A stretch of 64,000 bases of DNA, taken from assembly GCA_963723455.1 (NCBI GenBank), contig CAVRQM010000001.1, forward strand, positions 1,550,001-1,614,000. Reading direction: 5' to 3'. This document shows, one piece after another, positions 28,580 through 37,419 of this stretch. The position numbers were made by a program, and so were the translations under genes. Positions within the stretch are counted from its first letter, which is position 1, and every line of letters starts with the position of its first letter. The notes below the pieces were generated by a model. It saw nothing but the letters and a program-made list of their open reading frames with translations. It ran no database searches and was not told the origin of the DNA. Origin of the DNA: CAVRQM01 sp963723455. GTDB taxonomy: Bacteria; Pseudomonadota; Alphaproteobacteria; Acetobacterales; Acetobacteraceae.

Positions 28580-29362
28580 ATGAGCTTTAGAATTGCTGTC
28601 GCCAACCAGAAGGGCGGTGTTGGAAAGACCACGACCGCAGTCAACCTTGCCGCCAGTCTTGCAGCCCGCGATCGCCGGATATTGCTGATCGATCTTGATC
28701 CCCAAGGCAACGCGTCGACCAATCTGGGCGCCAGCGCCGGGGGCGGTCGCAACGGCAGCTATGAGCTGTTTACGGATTCGGCATGCAGCCCGCGACCGGT
28801 CGCCACCTCCATTCCTCGGCTAGACCTGCTGGCAGCAGGGATGAATCTCGCGGGGATCGAGGTCGAGCTTGCAACGGATCCCGCCCGCGCCTACCGGCTG
28901 CGCGAGGCGCTCCAGGAGGCGATGCCGTCGCGGTATGATGTCCTGATCTTTGACTGTCCGCCATCGTTCGGCCTGCTCACGGTCAACGCCCTGGCCGCGG
29001 CGAACGCGGTGTTGGTTCCACTGCAATGCGAATTCTTCGCGCTTGAGGGGCTCGCCCACCTGACGCGAACCATCGACGCTGTGCAGCGCGCCTTCAATCC
29101 TGGCCTCGCCCTGCTCGGAATTCTGCTCACGATGTACGATCGCCGAAACAATCTATCGGAACTGGTGGCCGCGGACGTGCGAAGCTTCTTCGGCGGCAAG
29201 GTGCTGACGACAGTCATCCCGCGCAACGTCAAGCTCTCCGAAGCGCCGAGCCACGGTCTGCCGATTTCGCTCTATGATCCTCGCTCGCCGGGAGCGCTCG
29301 CCTACGAAAAGCTGGCCATCGAATTGCTGCCGAAGCTGGCGCGGACCGGCGCGCATGCGTGA
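28580..29362 (+). CDS. parA: chromosome-partitioning ATPase ParA
   Basis: 260 residues from the ATG at 28580 (MSFRIAVANQKGGVGKTTT). The deviant Walker A is KGGVGKTTT. LLIDLDPQGNASTNLG, DVLIFDCPPSFGLLT and NNLSELVAADVRSFF are ParA/Soj signatures. ParA forms a nucleoid-bound gradient that pulls ParB-parS complexes apart. It starts 24 bp after rsmG, and its stop overlaps the parB start, so the par genes are translationally coupled. Chromosomal rather than plasmid type, given rsmG and the parS inside it. Confidence 0.95.
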   Translation: MSFRIAVANQKGGVGKTTTAVNLAASLAARDRRILLIDLDPQGNASTNLGASAGGGRNGSYELFTDSACSPRPVATSIPRLDLLAAGMNLAGIEVELATDPARAYRLREALQEAMPSRYDVLIFDCPPSFGLLTVNALAAANAVLVPLQCEFFALEGLAHLTRTIDAVQRAFNPGLALLGILLTMYDRRNNLSELVAADVRSFFGGKVLTTVIPRNVKLSEAPSHGLPISLYDPRSPGALAYEKLAIELLPKLARTGAHA

Positions 29363-30233
29363 GCCGCAACCCAGGCTGGGGAGGGGACTGGCGGCGCTCC
29401 TCGGGCAAGTGTCCGATGATGGGACCGATTCCGCGGCCGGCTATCTGCACATTGTCGATATCGGCGACATCGGCCCCAATCCGCATCAGCCTAGATTGGA
29501 TGTCGATCCCGCAGCGCTTAGCGACCTCACCGCCTCCATCGAGCAGCAGGGGCTGCTGCAGCCGATTCTGGTGCGCGAGACCGAGGGCACGCCGCGGTAC
29601 CAGATCATAGCCGGCGAACGCCGCTGGCGAGCGGCAACGGCAGCCGGTCTGGTGCGGATTCCCTGCGTCGTCCGCCGCATGTCGGATCCCGAGGCATCGA
29701 TGGCCGCATTGGTCGAAAACCTGCAGCGCGAAGACCTCAATCCGCTGGAGGAAGCCGAGGGCCTGCAGAAGGCGCTCGATCGGTTCGGACTGACGCAGGA
29801 GGCGCTGGCCCGCTCGCTCGGCAAGTCGCGCAGCCACGTCGCCAACACCATGCGGCTGCTCAACCTGCCGGAGTCGATCCGGCGCGACGTTCGCGCCGGG
29901 CGACTGAGCGCCGGGCATGCACGCGCACTTCTGCCGCATCCCGACCCGGAGGCGGCCGCGCGCAGCGTGATTGCCCGCGGTCTGAATGTCCGCCAGACCG
30001 AGGCGCTGGTCGCTGCGGCGGCGCAGCGGCCGGCACCGGCCGGCCCGGACCGGCACTCGGACCGGCAGCGCGACCCCGACCTGTGCGCCCTCGAGCAGGA
30101 GTTGTCCGAGAAACTCGGATTGGCGGTCAGCATCAGCGATCGCGCCGGCGTCGGGCGAGTGACAATAGATTATCGCAGCTTGGATCAGCTCGATGGATTG
30201 ATTGCCCTGCTCAGCGGCCCCGGCCAACCCTAG
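29355..30233 (+). CDS. parB: chromosome-partitioning protein ParB
   Basis: 292 residues. The N-terminus MREPQPRLGRGLAALLG is typical. The CTPase/ParB domain contains LDVDPAALSDLTASIEQQGL, QIIAGERRWRAA (the C-motif-like GERRWRA) and ALVENLQREDLNPLEEA. The helix-turn-helix reads TQEALARSLGKSRSHVANTM. The C-terminal dimerisation part is present. ParB binds parS and spreads as a CTP-dependent clamp. Its end overlaps the convergent holA by 23 bp. Confidence 0.95.
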   Translation: MREPQPRLGRGLAALLGQVSDDGTDSAAGYLHIVDIGDIGPNPHQPRLDVDPAALSDLTASIEQQGLLQPILVRETEGTPRYQIIAGERRWRAATAAGLVRIPCVVRRMSDPEASMAALVENLQREDLNPLEEAEGLQKALDRFGLTQEALARSLGKSRSHVANTMRLLNLPESIRRDVRAGRLSAGHARALLPHPDPEAAARSVIARGLNVRQTEALVAAAAQRPAPAGPDRHSDRQRDPDLCALEQELSEKLGLAVSISDRAGVGRVTIDYRSLDQLDGLIALLSGPGQP

Positions 30234-31227
30234 ACACCGCGTCGCGCGACAGCGCCGCCACGGCCTCCCGGCTCGGCGACTGATCGGGCACACCGGCCGC
30301 CTTGACCGATCGCTCCGCCTCCCAGAGCGCGCGCGCCGCGTGGCCGAGGCGCTCTGTGGTCCACAGTCGCAAGGCCGCGCCAAGCGCCTGTTCGTGGCCG
30401 AAGAATGGCGGATACCGAGCGGACCGGATCGCGCTGGGCAGCGATCCGGTCTGCGCCACACCGATCGACAGGGCACGCAGGCGCTGCAGGTGCAGCAAGG
30501 CGTGGCGAAGCATGGTGACTCCGGATGCGCCGCCGTCGAGCGCGTCCGCCAGCGCGCGATCCAGGCGCGCCATGTTCCCGGCGAGCCCGGCGGTCAGGCC
30601 GGCATCAAGGCCGCCCAGCGCCGGGCCATCGCTGAACTGGACGAGGTCGCCGAGTTCCAGCCGGCCACCCGGGCCGGCGTATAGGGCGGCGGCAAGACCC
30701 GCCATGAAACCGGGGCAGGCGAGCGCATCCGCCTGCGCCGCCAGCGCTCGCACCACCTCGTCCGGCGCCTCGACCGCACATGCATCGAGGGCGGTGCGAA
30801 CCGCCTCCCGAGTTGCGGCCGGGTGAACACCGCAAGCGATTGCGCAGCCATTCTCGTTCTGCTCGATTGCTGCGCGGAGTTGCGATCGGGACGTGACGCT
30901 GCCGAGTTCCAGGACCAGCAGCGGTCCGACCGGGGCGGCCAGCGCCCGCCTCACCAGGTCCAGAAGCCGCTCGCCGGCGTGGCGCGCCCAGACCACCGGG
31001 CGACCGCCATCCAGCCCCGGAGCATCCATCGCCGCTTCGACAGACTCACGCGAGTCACCGTCGCACTCGCTCACCCGGAAAGGGTCATCCGCCGACCCTG
31101 CCGCTGCCGCGACCACCTGTCGCGCGGCCTCGCGGATGCCATTCCCATCGGCGCCGTGCAACGCCACCACCTTCAGCCGGGCCAGGTCGCGCAGGACGCT
31201 GTCCAGGCGGCGGATCTCGGACTTCAC
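30211..31227 (-). CDS. holA: DNA polymerase III subunit delta
   Basis: 338 residues from a GTG at 31227. It begins MKSEIRRLDSVLRDLARLKV and VVALHGADGNGIREAAR, the degenerate P-loop region of the delta clamp-loader subunit, followed by VVWARHAGERLLDLV, an acidic region and a C-terminal helical collar domain (ALLHLQRLRALS). The delta subunit opens the sliding clamp. It lies 45 bp after lptE on the same strand, in the conserved leuS-DUF3576-lptE-holA neighbourhood of alphaproteobacteria, and is convergent with parB. Confidence 0.88.
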   Translation of the reverse strand: MKSEIRRLDSVLRDLARLKVVALHGADGNGIREAARQVVAAAAGSADDPFRVSECDGDSRESVEAAMDAPGLDGGRPVVWARHAGERLLDLVRRALAAPVGPLLVLELGSVTSRSQLRAAIEQNENGCAIACGVHPAATREAVRTALDACAVEAPDEVVRALAAQADALACPGFMAGLAAALYAGPGGRLELGDLVQFSDGPALGGLDAGLTAGLAGNMARLDRALADALDGGASGVTMLRHALLHLQRLRALSIGVAQTGSLPSAIRSARYPPFFGHEQALGAALRLWTTERLGHAARALWEAERSVKAAGVPDQSPSREAVAALSRDAVSRVGRGR

Positions 31228-31272
31228 CGCGACCTGGCCGACGTGGACCAGGCGCGATCGAACCCGCGGGGG

Positions 31273-31812
31273 TCAGGCAAGGCCGTGCGAGTTGAAATAG
31301 TTGGCGAGTTGAAGGGTCACCTGATCGGCGGTGATCTCGGCCAGCCGCCGCACGATCTGTTCGTTCTGCAGATCGGCGGCAAAAAACTGCTGGTTGATCA
31401 CGTCATACCCATCGACCGCCCGCGCCGAGCCGCTGGTCAGCGTGCGCCGAACCGCGTCCAGGCTGAACAAGGTGTATTGCGCGTAGCCAATCGCCCGGAT
31501 GCGCGTCACCGTGCTGTCCTGCTGGACGCCGATCGCATCCTCGTTGACGCCGAAGCTGGCGCGCAGGCTGTAGCGGCGCTCGACGCCGCTGCCGAATCGC
31601 TCGAACCGCTCCTGCAGCGCCTGACGCAGCAACTGCCCGGCGCGCTCGGGAATGATGTCCACCGAAATCGCCGCCAGCCCGTCCTGCGCCCGCGATGTGA
31701 CCGCGCCACCGCGCGGCGCATAGACCGGCTGGAAGCCACAGCCGCCCAGCGCCGCGGCAAGCATCCTCGGGACGCCTTGCACCAACGCCCGGCGCGCCAG
31801 CCAAACGCTCAT
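31273..31812 (-). CDS. lptE: LPS-assembly lipoprotein LptE
   Basis: 179 residues. A short leader ends in the lipobox-like AALGGCGFQPVY (Cys about residue 25); CGFQPVYAP is the usual start of mature alphaproteobacterial LptE. DIIPERAGQLLRQALQERF, AIGYAQYTLFSLD and YDVINQQFFAADLQNEQIVR follow the family pattern. LptE plugs the LptD barrel in the outer membrane. It lies 36 bp downstream of leuS and before holA, the standard order. Confidence 0.9.
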   Translation of the reverse strand: MSVWLARRALVQGVPRMLAAALGGCGFQPVYAPRGGAVTSRAQDGLAAISVDIIPERAGQLLRQALQERFERFGSGVERRYSLRASFGVNEDAIGVQQDSTVTRIRAIGYAQYTLFSLDAVRRTLTSGSARAVDGYDVINQQFFAADLQNEQIVRRLAEITADQVTLQLANYFNSHGLA

Positions 31813-31848
31813 TCCTGTGCAGCCAGATGAACCGCGCCGGCCGCCATG

Positions 31849-34572
31849 TCAGCCGCGCAGGACGAAATTGACGATCCGGCCGGGCACATAGATGCGCTTG
31901 GCGATCACCGCGCCGTCCAGCAGGCGAGCAACGTTCGGCTCGGATTGCGCGGCGGCCAGCACCGCGGCCTCGTCGGCGTCCGACGGCACCTCGATCGAGC
32001 CGCGCAGCCGGCCCTGCACCTGCACCGCCACCGTCACCAGCGCCTGACGAGTAAGCGCCGGGTCGGATTGCGGCCACGCCGCCTCGGCGACCAGCTCGCC
32101 GGCAATGCCGCCCAGCACCTGGTTCAGCGTCTCGGCAAGATGCGGCATCATCGGTGCGATGAGGACGGTCATCGTGGCCAGCGCCTCGCGCCGCGCCCAG
32201 GCGAGGGCGTGCACGGACGCGGGCGCATCCGCCCGGCGCTCGGCCGCGCGTTCCGCATCGCCCAGCGCCCGCGCCAGCTCATGCACCCGCGCTACCGCCA
32301 CGTTGAAGGCAAAGCTGTCCAGCGCCTCGGTGACCGCGTCGATCGTCCGGTGCGTCATCCGGCGCAGCGTCATCGCCGCCTCGTCCAGGGGCGGCGGCGA
32401 TGCCAGGGTCCCGGCGCCCAGCGACACCGCGAGCCGATACAGGCGCTGCACGAACCGATAGGCGCCGGCGACCCCGGTCTCGGTCCATTCCATGTCGCGA
32501 TCGGGCGGATTGTCGGCCAGCACGAACCAGCGCGCGGTATCCGCGCCGTAGCGGTCGATGATGCGTCCGGGGTCGATGGTGTTGCGGCGGGACTTCGACA
32601 TCGCCTCGACCCGGCCGACGACCACCGGCTCGCCGGTGTCGCGCGCCACCGCGCCCGCCTCAATCTGCGTTACGTCCTCGGGATACAACCACTGCCCGTC
32701 GGCCCGCCGGTAGCTCGCATGCGTCACCATGCCCTGCGTGAACAGGCCGGCAAACGGCTCCTCGATCGACAGATAGCCGGTCGCCCGCATCGCCCGGGTG
32801 AAGAACCTGGCATACAGCAGGTGCAGGATCGCGTGCTCGACCCCGCCGATATACTGATCGACCGGCAGCCAGGCCTGCGCTGCGGCGGCGTCCACCGGCC
32901 CGGCACTGGCCGGGCTGCAGAACCTTGCGAAATACCACGAGCTGTCAACGAACGTGTCGAACGTGTCGGTCTCGCGCTCAGCCGCGCCCCCGCATCTCGG
33001 GCAGGCGACATGCTTCCAGGTCGGGTGATGGTCCAGCGGGTTGCCGGGGCGGTCGAAGGCCACATCCTCCGGCAGCCGCAGCGGCAGCTGCGCGTCCGGC
33101 ACCGGCACGATGCCGCAGGCCGCACAGTGGACCACCGGCACCGGGCAGCCCCAGTAGCGCTGACGGCTGACGCCCCAGTCGCGCAGCCGCCAGTTCACCA
33201 CGCCGATCCCGGCGTCCAGCCGCTCCAGCTCGGCAATCGCGCGGCGCCGGGCCTCGGCCGCGTCCAACCCATCGAGGAACCCTGAATTGCAGATCGTCCC
33301 CGGGCCGTCATAGGCACTTTCGACGCGCCCGGGCGCCGGGTCGCCGCCGATGTCGGACTGCGCGATTGGGGACGGCGGCCGGACCACCGGACGGACCGGC
33401 AGCCCGTAGCGGCGCGCGAAATCCAGGTCCCGCTGATCGTGCGCCGGACAGCCGAAAATCGCCCCGGTGCCGTATTCCATCAAGACGAAATTGGCGATCC
33501 ATACCGGGAAGGTCGCATCCGGCATGAACGGATGGCGCACCCGCAGCCCGGTGTCGAAGCCGCGCTTCTCGGCGGCTTCGATTGCCGCCTCGCTGGTGCC
33601 CAGGCTGCGGCACTCTGCCACGAAGGCCGCCGCCGCCGGGTCGCGCGATGCGACCAGCGCGGCCAGCCCATGCTCGGGAGCCAACGCGATGAAAGACATG
33701 CCGAACAGCGTGTCCGGCCGGGTGGTATAGACCTCGATTTCCGTCACGCCGTCCTCCGGCGCCTGCAGCGGGAACCGCACGCGCGCGCCCTCGCTGCGGC
33801 CGATCCACCGGGCCTGCATGATCCGCACCCGCTCCGGCCAGCGCTCCAGCGTGTCCAGCGCGGCCAGCAGATCCGGTGCGTAGTCGGTGATGCGCAGGAA
33901 CCACTGCGCCAGCCGCCGGCGCTCCACGACGGCGCCCGAGCGCCAGCCGCGGCCGTCGATCACCTGTTCGTTGGCCAGCACCGTGCCGTCCACCGGATCC
34001 CAGTTCACCCAGGCCTCCCGACGGTCCACCAGCCCGGCGCGCAGGAACGCCAGGAACAGGCGCTGCTGCTGGCCATGGTACTCCGGGTCGCAGGTCGCGA
34101 ACTCCCGCCGCCAGTCGATCGACAACCCCATCCGGCGCAGCTCGGCGCGCATCGCGGCGATGTTGGCGCGGGTCCACGAAGCCGGATGCACGCCGCGCTC
34201 GCGCGCCGCGTTCTCGGCCGGCAGGCCGAACGCGTCCCAGCCCATCGGATGCAGCACCACATGGCCGCGCGCCCGCTTGTAGCGCGCCACCACGTCGCCC
34301 AGCGTGTAGTTGCGGACGTGCCCCATGTGAATCTTTCCGCTCGGGTACGGAAACATCTCCAGCACGTAATACGGCTCGCGCCCCGCCTGCGGCACGTCCG
34401 GGACCTCGAAGCAGCGGCGCTGCTCCCACAGGCTTTGCCAGTGCGGCTCGGCGGCCGCGAAATCGTAGCGGCCGCGCTCGCCGGCTGGCTCCGCGGCCGC
34501 GTCGGCTGCGACGACAGCCGCGCCCTGCAGGTCCTCTGTCATCGCAAGCTTGCGCCGCAGCGCCTCGCCCAC
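31849..34572 (-). CDS. leuS: leucyl-tRNA synthetase
   Basis: 907 residues, a class I synthetase. The HIGH-type motif is PYPSGKIHMGHVRNYTLGD (about residue 75), the editing domain contains YTTRPDTLFGMSFI, and the KMSKS loop reads VEAMSKSRRNTIDPG (about 640). A zinc-ribbon-like CPRCGG segment is visible near residue 530. The C-terminal anticodon-binding helices and small C-terminal domain are complete. The frame allows a start at 34572 or at the ATG at 34542 (MTEDLQG); the extra 10 residues are not conserved. Leads the leuS-lptE-holA run. Confidence 0.96.
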   Translation of the reverse strand: MGEALRRKLAMTEDLQGAAVVAADAAAEPAGERGRYDFAAAEPHWQSLWEQRRCFEVPDVPQAGREPYYVLEMFPYPSGKIHMGHVRNYTLGDVVARYKRARGHVVLHPMGWDAFGLPAENAARERGVHPASWTRANIAAMRAELRRMGLSIDWRREFATCDPEYHGQQQRLFLAFLRAGLVDRREAWVNWDPVDGTVLANEQVIDGRGWRSGAVVERRRLAQWFLRITDYAPDLLAALDTLERWPERVRIMQARWIGRSEGARVRFPLQAPEDGVTEIEVYTTRPDTLFGMSFIALAPEHGLAALVASRDPAAAAFVAECRSLGTSEAAIEAAEKRGFDTGLRVRHPFMPDATFPVWIANFVLMEYGTGAIFGCPAHDQRDLDFARRYGLPVRPVVRPPSPIAQSDIGGDPAPGRVESAYDGPGTICNSGFLDGLDAAEARRRAIAELERLDAGIGVVNWRLRDWGVSRQRYWGCPVPVVHCAACGIVPVPDAQLPLRLPEDVAFDRPGNPLDHHPTWKHVACPRCGGAAERETDTFDTFVDSSWYFARFCSPASAGPVDAAAAQAWLPVDQYIGGVEHAILHLLYARFFTRAMRATGYLSIEEPFAGLFTQGMVTHASYRRADGQWLYPEDVTQIEAGAVARDTGEPVVVGRVEAMSKSRRNTIDPGRIIDRYGADTARWFVLADNPPDRDMEWTETGVAGAYRFVQRLYRLAVSLGAGTLASPPPLDEAAMTLRRMTHRTIDAVTEALDSFAFNVAVARVHELARALGDAERAAERRADAPASVHALAWARREALATMTVLIAPMMPHLAETLNQVLGGIAGELVAEAAWPQSDPALTRQALVTVAVQVQGRLRGSIEVPSDADEAAVLAAAQSEPNVARLLDGAVIAKRIYVPGRIVNFVLRG

Positions 34573-34583
34573 GCCGACCGCAC

Positions 34584-35114
34584 TCAGCTTTGCGCCGACT
34601 GGGTGCGCAGTTCGCGCGCGCGCTCCAGCACCTTGTCCTCGATCTCGGCCGTGGTGGTCGCAGCCACTGGCGAGTCAACCCACTGCCCGTCCTGCAAGGT
34701 CTGGCGGAAGATGGTCACGCGCACGCCGTCGGCGCGCAGCTGCCGGCCGAGGATGTAGGCGGTGGCCTTGAACCGCTCGCCGTTGCTGGCCGGCGGCGAA
34801 TACCAGTCGGTGATGATGACGCCGCCGAACGGGTCGGCCGAGGCCAGCGGCATGAACGACAGCGTATCCAGCGCGCCGCGCCACAGATAGGCGTTCACGC
34901 CCAGCGCGCCGCCCTGGTCGGACGATGAGTCGCTGGTCCCGTTATGCGCCGTGGTGAACAGCGTGCCGCCGGTCAGCCGGCCCACGCCCGGGCCGCGGAA
35001 GCGCGGATCGTTGTAGTCGGTGGCCTGCAATGCCTTGGAGTTGCTGCACGCGCCCAACGCCGACACGACGCACATCGCGCCGAACGCGAACAAAAGACGA
35101 ACCCGACCGTTCAT
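34584..35114 (-). CDS. DUF3576 lipoprotein
   Basis: 176 residues. A leader ends in the lipobox ALGACSNSK (Cys about 23). The body contains LGVNAYLWRGALDTLSFMPL, ASADPFGGVIITDWY and ERFKATAYILGRQLRADGVR, the pattern of DUF3576, an alphaproteobacterial family regularly found beside leuS. Function is not established; the neighbourhood (leuS, lptE) and the lipid anchor suggest an envelope role. It starts the leuS operon on this strand. Confidence 0.88.
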   Translation of the reverse strand: MNGRVRLLFAFGAMCVVSALGACSNSKALQATDYNDPRFRGPGVGRLTGGTLFTTAHNGTSDSSSDQGGALGVNAYLWRGALDTLSFMPLASADPFGGVIITDWYSPPASNGERFKATAYILGRQLRADGVRVTIFRQTLQDGQWVDSPVAATTTAEIEDKVLERARELRTQSAQS

Positions 35115-35262
35115 AGCGATGCTGCCACTCCCACCCCGCCCGCGCGGGGTTCACAGCGCGATGATGTAGCCGAGCCGCCGCGCCGCGCCAAGCGCCGCCG
35201 GATCGGGATGCGCCATCGGCGGCGTGCGGAAGGATCGCGGCGGCAAGGTGCCGGAAAACGAA

Positions 35263-35290
35263 GCGGGGCGGTGGTCACCCACCGCCCCGC
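35263..35290 (-). terminator. rho-independent terminator after the porin
   Basis: GCGGGGCGGTGG and CCACCGCCCCGC form a perfect 12-bp stem with a TCAC loop. On the reverse strand the stem is followed by TTCGTTTTCC. It lies 50 bp beyond the porin stop, as expected for a strongly expressed outer-membrane gene. No gene is seen from 35115 to 35340. Confidence 0.88.
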
Positions 35291-35340
35291 CCCTACCTGC
35301 CAGGCCAGCCCAGGATTGGCTGGCCGGCCAGTGCGTCAGC

Positions 35341-36624
35341 TCACCACTTGAAGGCGGTGCCGATGCCGAAGCCCTGCGAGCGGGTGTTGTTGTTGGCGCT
35401 GCTGGAACCGCCGTTGACGATGTCCAGGCCGTTCACGTGCTGGTGGCCATACAGGTATTCCAGGAACACCGAGGCGCCCGGAGCCAGCGTGTAGGTGCCG
35501 CCGGCCGCGATGCCGTAACCGTGCAGCGCGCCGGCGCCGGCGGTCGCGCGGGTAAAGCCCGAGCTGAAGCCATAATACGAGGCGCCGAAGATCACCGGAC
35601 CCATCGTGTACGAGGCGCCGCCGATATACGCGTTGGTATGCCCGGTGGTCAGCGGCGTCAGGTCGGGGCCGAACTGGCCGCCGTCGTAGTGAGCATCAAG
35701 CTCCAGCCCGCCGAAGGTGACCGCCGCGCCGGCGGCAAGCATGCTGAAGTTCTTGTAGTTCGGCCCGGCCGCAACTGCCGTTCCGTCATCAGCGATGCCA
35801 CCGTTGCTGTGCACGGTGCCGCCATACGAGTAGCCGACATCCGCCTTCAAGCCGATCGCGCCGAACGTGCCCTGATAGCGGACAGCGCCGTCGACGGTGT
35901 TGCGACGACGGCCGTACTGCAGACCCTCGGTCGTGACCCCGTCAACCGTGCTGGAACTGGCCGACGAGACGCGGGTGAACGGCTTGCCGTACTCGTTGCC
36001 GTAGTTGTTCGGCTCGAACGAGGCGCCGAAATCAAACCCGGAGAACTGCGGCGATACATAGACGATCTTGTTGGCGCGGTCGTTGTCGTCGTCGATGAAA
36101 TACGGGATGCCGGTGGCGAACACGCCGGGCAGGTCGCCGTCCCAGCCGCCGGTGTTGAAGTTGGCCGGGTTGCCTTCCTGGAACAGTTCAGTCGGCTGCA
36201 CCGGCGAGCCCAGCGAAATCTTGCCGAACTTGTCGGCCCCGATATAGACGAACTCGCGCTGCGCGTAGAACGTGCCCTGGTCGCCGTTCAGGCCGGTCGT
36301 GCCCGCAAAGCCGCTGTTCTGCCGGATTTCGATCGAGGCGCCGTACTTAATCCCATTCGCCAGCACGCCGTCGAACGACGGATACAGACGGGCGTAGTCG
36401 GCGATGCCGTAAGTCGCGGTCTTGGATCCGTGCGTGTTCTGCGGCAGCGTGCCGCTGTCGGTGCTGTCGAACACGAAAGCCTCGACCAGGGCGTTCAGCG
36501 TCACGGTGATCGAACCGGGGGCAGGGTTTGGCGCGTTCGGGGTCAAGGTGCCGGCGTGGCCGAGGCCCGCGAACCCGACCGACGCGCCCAGCAGAGCCGA
36601 CGTGGCCAGCAGGAGCTTACGCAT
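35341..36624 (-). CDS. outer-membrane porin (Gram-negative porin, Porin_4 type)
   Basis: 427 residues with a signal peptide (MRKLLLATSALLGASVGFAG, cleaved near GHAG). The mature protein alternates hydrophobic and polar residues in short strands. It contains ALVEAFVFDS, FVYIGADKFGKISLGSPVQP, NKIVYVSPQFSGFDFGASFE and ends in GFGIGTAFKW, the terminal aromatic residue used for barrel assembly. It resembles the large porins of Acetobacteraceae. It forms a 16-strand channel for small solutes. An AGGAGGA ribosome site precedes the ATG, its own terminator follows, and it is a single-gene unit. Confidence 0.92.
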   Translation of the reverse strand: MRKLLLATSALLGASVGFAGLGHAGTLTPNAPNPAPGSITVTLNALVEAFVFDSTDSGTLPQNTHGSKTATYGIADYARLYPSFDGVLANGIKYGASIEIRQNSGFAGTTGLNGDQGTFYAQREFVYIGADKFGKISLGSPVQPTELFQEGNPANFNTGGWDGDLPGVFATGIPYFIDDDNDRANKIVYVSPQFSGFDFGASFEPNNYGNEYGKPFTRVSSASSSTVDGVTTEGLQYGRRRNTVDGAVRYQGTFGAIGLKADVGYSYGGTVHSNGGIADDGTAVAAGPNYKNFSMLAAGAAVTFGGLELDAHYDGGQFGPDLTPLTTGHTNAYIGGASYTMGPVIFGASYYGFSSGFTRATAGAGALHGYGIAAGGTYTLAPGASVFLEYLYGHQHVNGLDIVNGGSSSANNNTRSQGFGIGTAFKW

Positions 36625-36747
36625 TCAATCCTCCTCATAGAGCCGGACAGTCCGGCAACGTGTCGCAGGCCCCGCCCCGTTCCCCCCTGATTGCTTCTTG
36701 CGAGCAACCGCAAACGGGCGGGGGCAGCCGGACCTCGGGACGGACTA

Positions 36748-36762
36748 TGACCGTGCAGGTCA
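36748..36762. promoter_or_regulatory. palindrome upstream of the porin
   Basis: TGACC and GGTCA flank a 5-bp centre, with partly symmetric flanks (TATGACC and GGTCACA). It lies 124 bp upstream of the porin start in the only non-coding stretch there. It may be a regulator site, but no cognate protein is apparent. Confidence 0.35.
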
Positions 36763-36846
36763 CAATCTCGCAACCATCTCGGGGGCCGCGACATGGCAAT
36801 TGCGAAACACTGTGGCGCGCCGGCAACGCTGCCGATTGTGCAGCCG

Positions 36847-37419
36847 CTACTGCAGCGCCCCAATCGCGCCGACCGCGCGGCAGGATCGCGGCAGGGCGCC
36901 GAGCCGCCCACCCGCGATGCCGCCGAGTGCTGCGGCACCCGGCCCGGCGAGCCGCGCCAGTGCCGCCCAGCGCGGCACGCCCAGGCCGCGCCGTCCGGGA
37001 TGGCTGGCGGTCGCGAACACCGGCGAGATGAAGATCAGCCGCACGCCTGCCCGGCGGCAGCTGACCGCCTCGGCCGGGCCGTGCGCCGAGCCGGTCAGCC
37101 GGGGCAGCGCCGGCGGCGCACCAGCCGGCACGCGGCCGCCGCGCACATGCAGCCCGGCGCGCAGCCGACACGCCAGCCGCCAGTCCCCGGCCACGCTCAG
37201 GGGCAGGCGGCGCTCGCGGCACAGCAGCGCCACCGCGCGCCCGAACCCGGCCGGGCATGGGTCAGCCGGCGGGCGCAGCACCACGCCGGCGCGGCCGCGC
37301 GGCAGGCGCGCGATGGCGGCCAGCGGATCGGGCAGGCGGTCCGGGTCGGTGAACAGCCAGACCGCAGGCGGCCCGCCGGGCTTGACCCGCCGCGCCCAGG
37401 CCAGGAGTTTCCTATCCAT
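36847..37419 (-). CDS. thiamine-phosphate-synthase/TenI-like protein
   Basis: 190 residues from the ATG at 37419. The pattern VWLFTDPDRLPDPLAAIARL, AGVVLRPPADP, GLHVRGGRVPAG, GSAHGPAEAVSCRRAGV and IFISPVFATASHPGRRGLG follows ThiE/TenI barrels (LTDP start, HG-x-AE..A, SPVFxTxSHPG). The usual phosphate-binding GGI near the end is present as LGGIAGG. Canonical ThiE pyrophosphate-binding residues are only partly visible, so it may be a TenI-like relative rather than a true thiamine-phosphate synthase. Its start codon overlaps that of yggS on the other strand. Confidence 0.75.
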   Translation of the reverse strand: MDRKLLAWARRVKPGGPPAVWLFTDPDRLPDPLAAIARLPRGRAGVVLRPPADPCPAGFGRAVALLCRERRLPLSVAGDWRLACRLRAGLHVRGGRVPAGAPPALPRLTGSAHGPAEAVSCRRAGVRLIFISPVFATASHPGRRGLGVPRWAALARLAGPGAAALGGIAGGRLGALPRSCRAVGAIGALQ

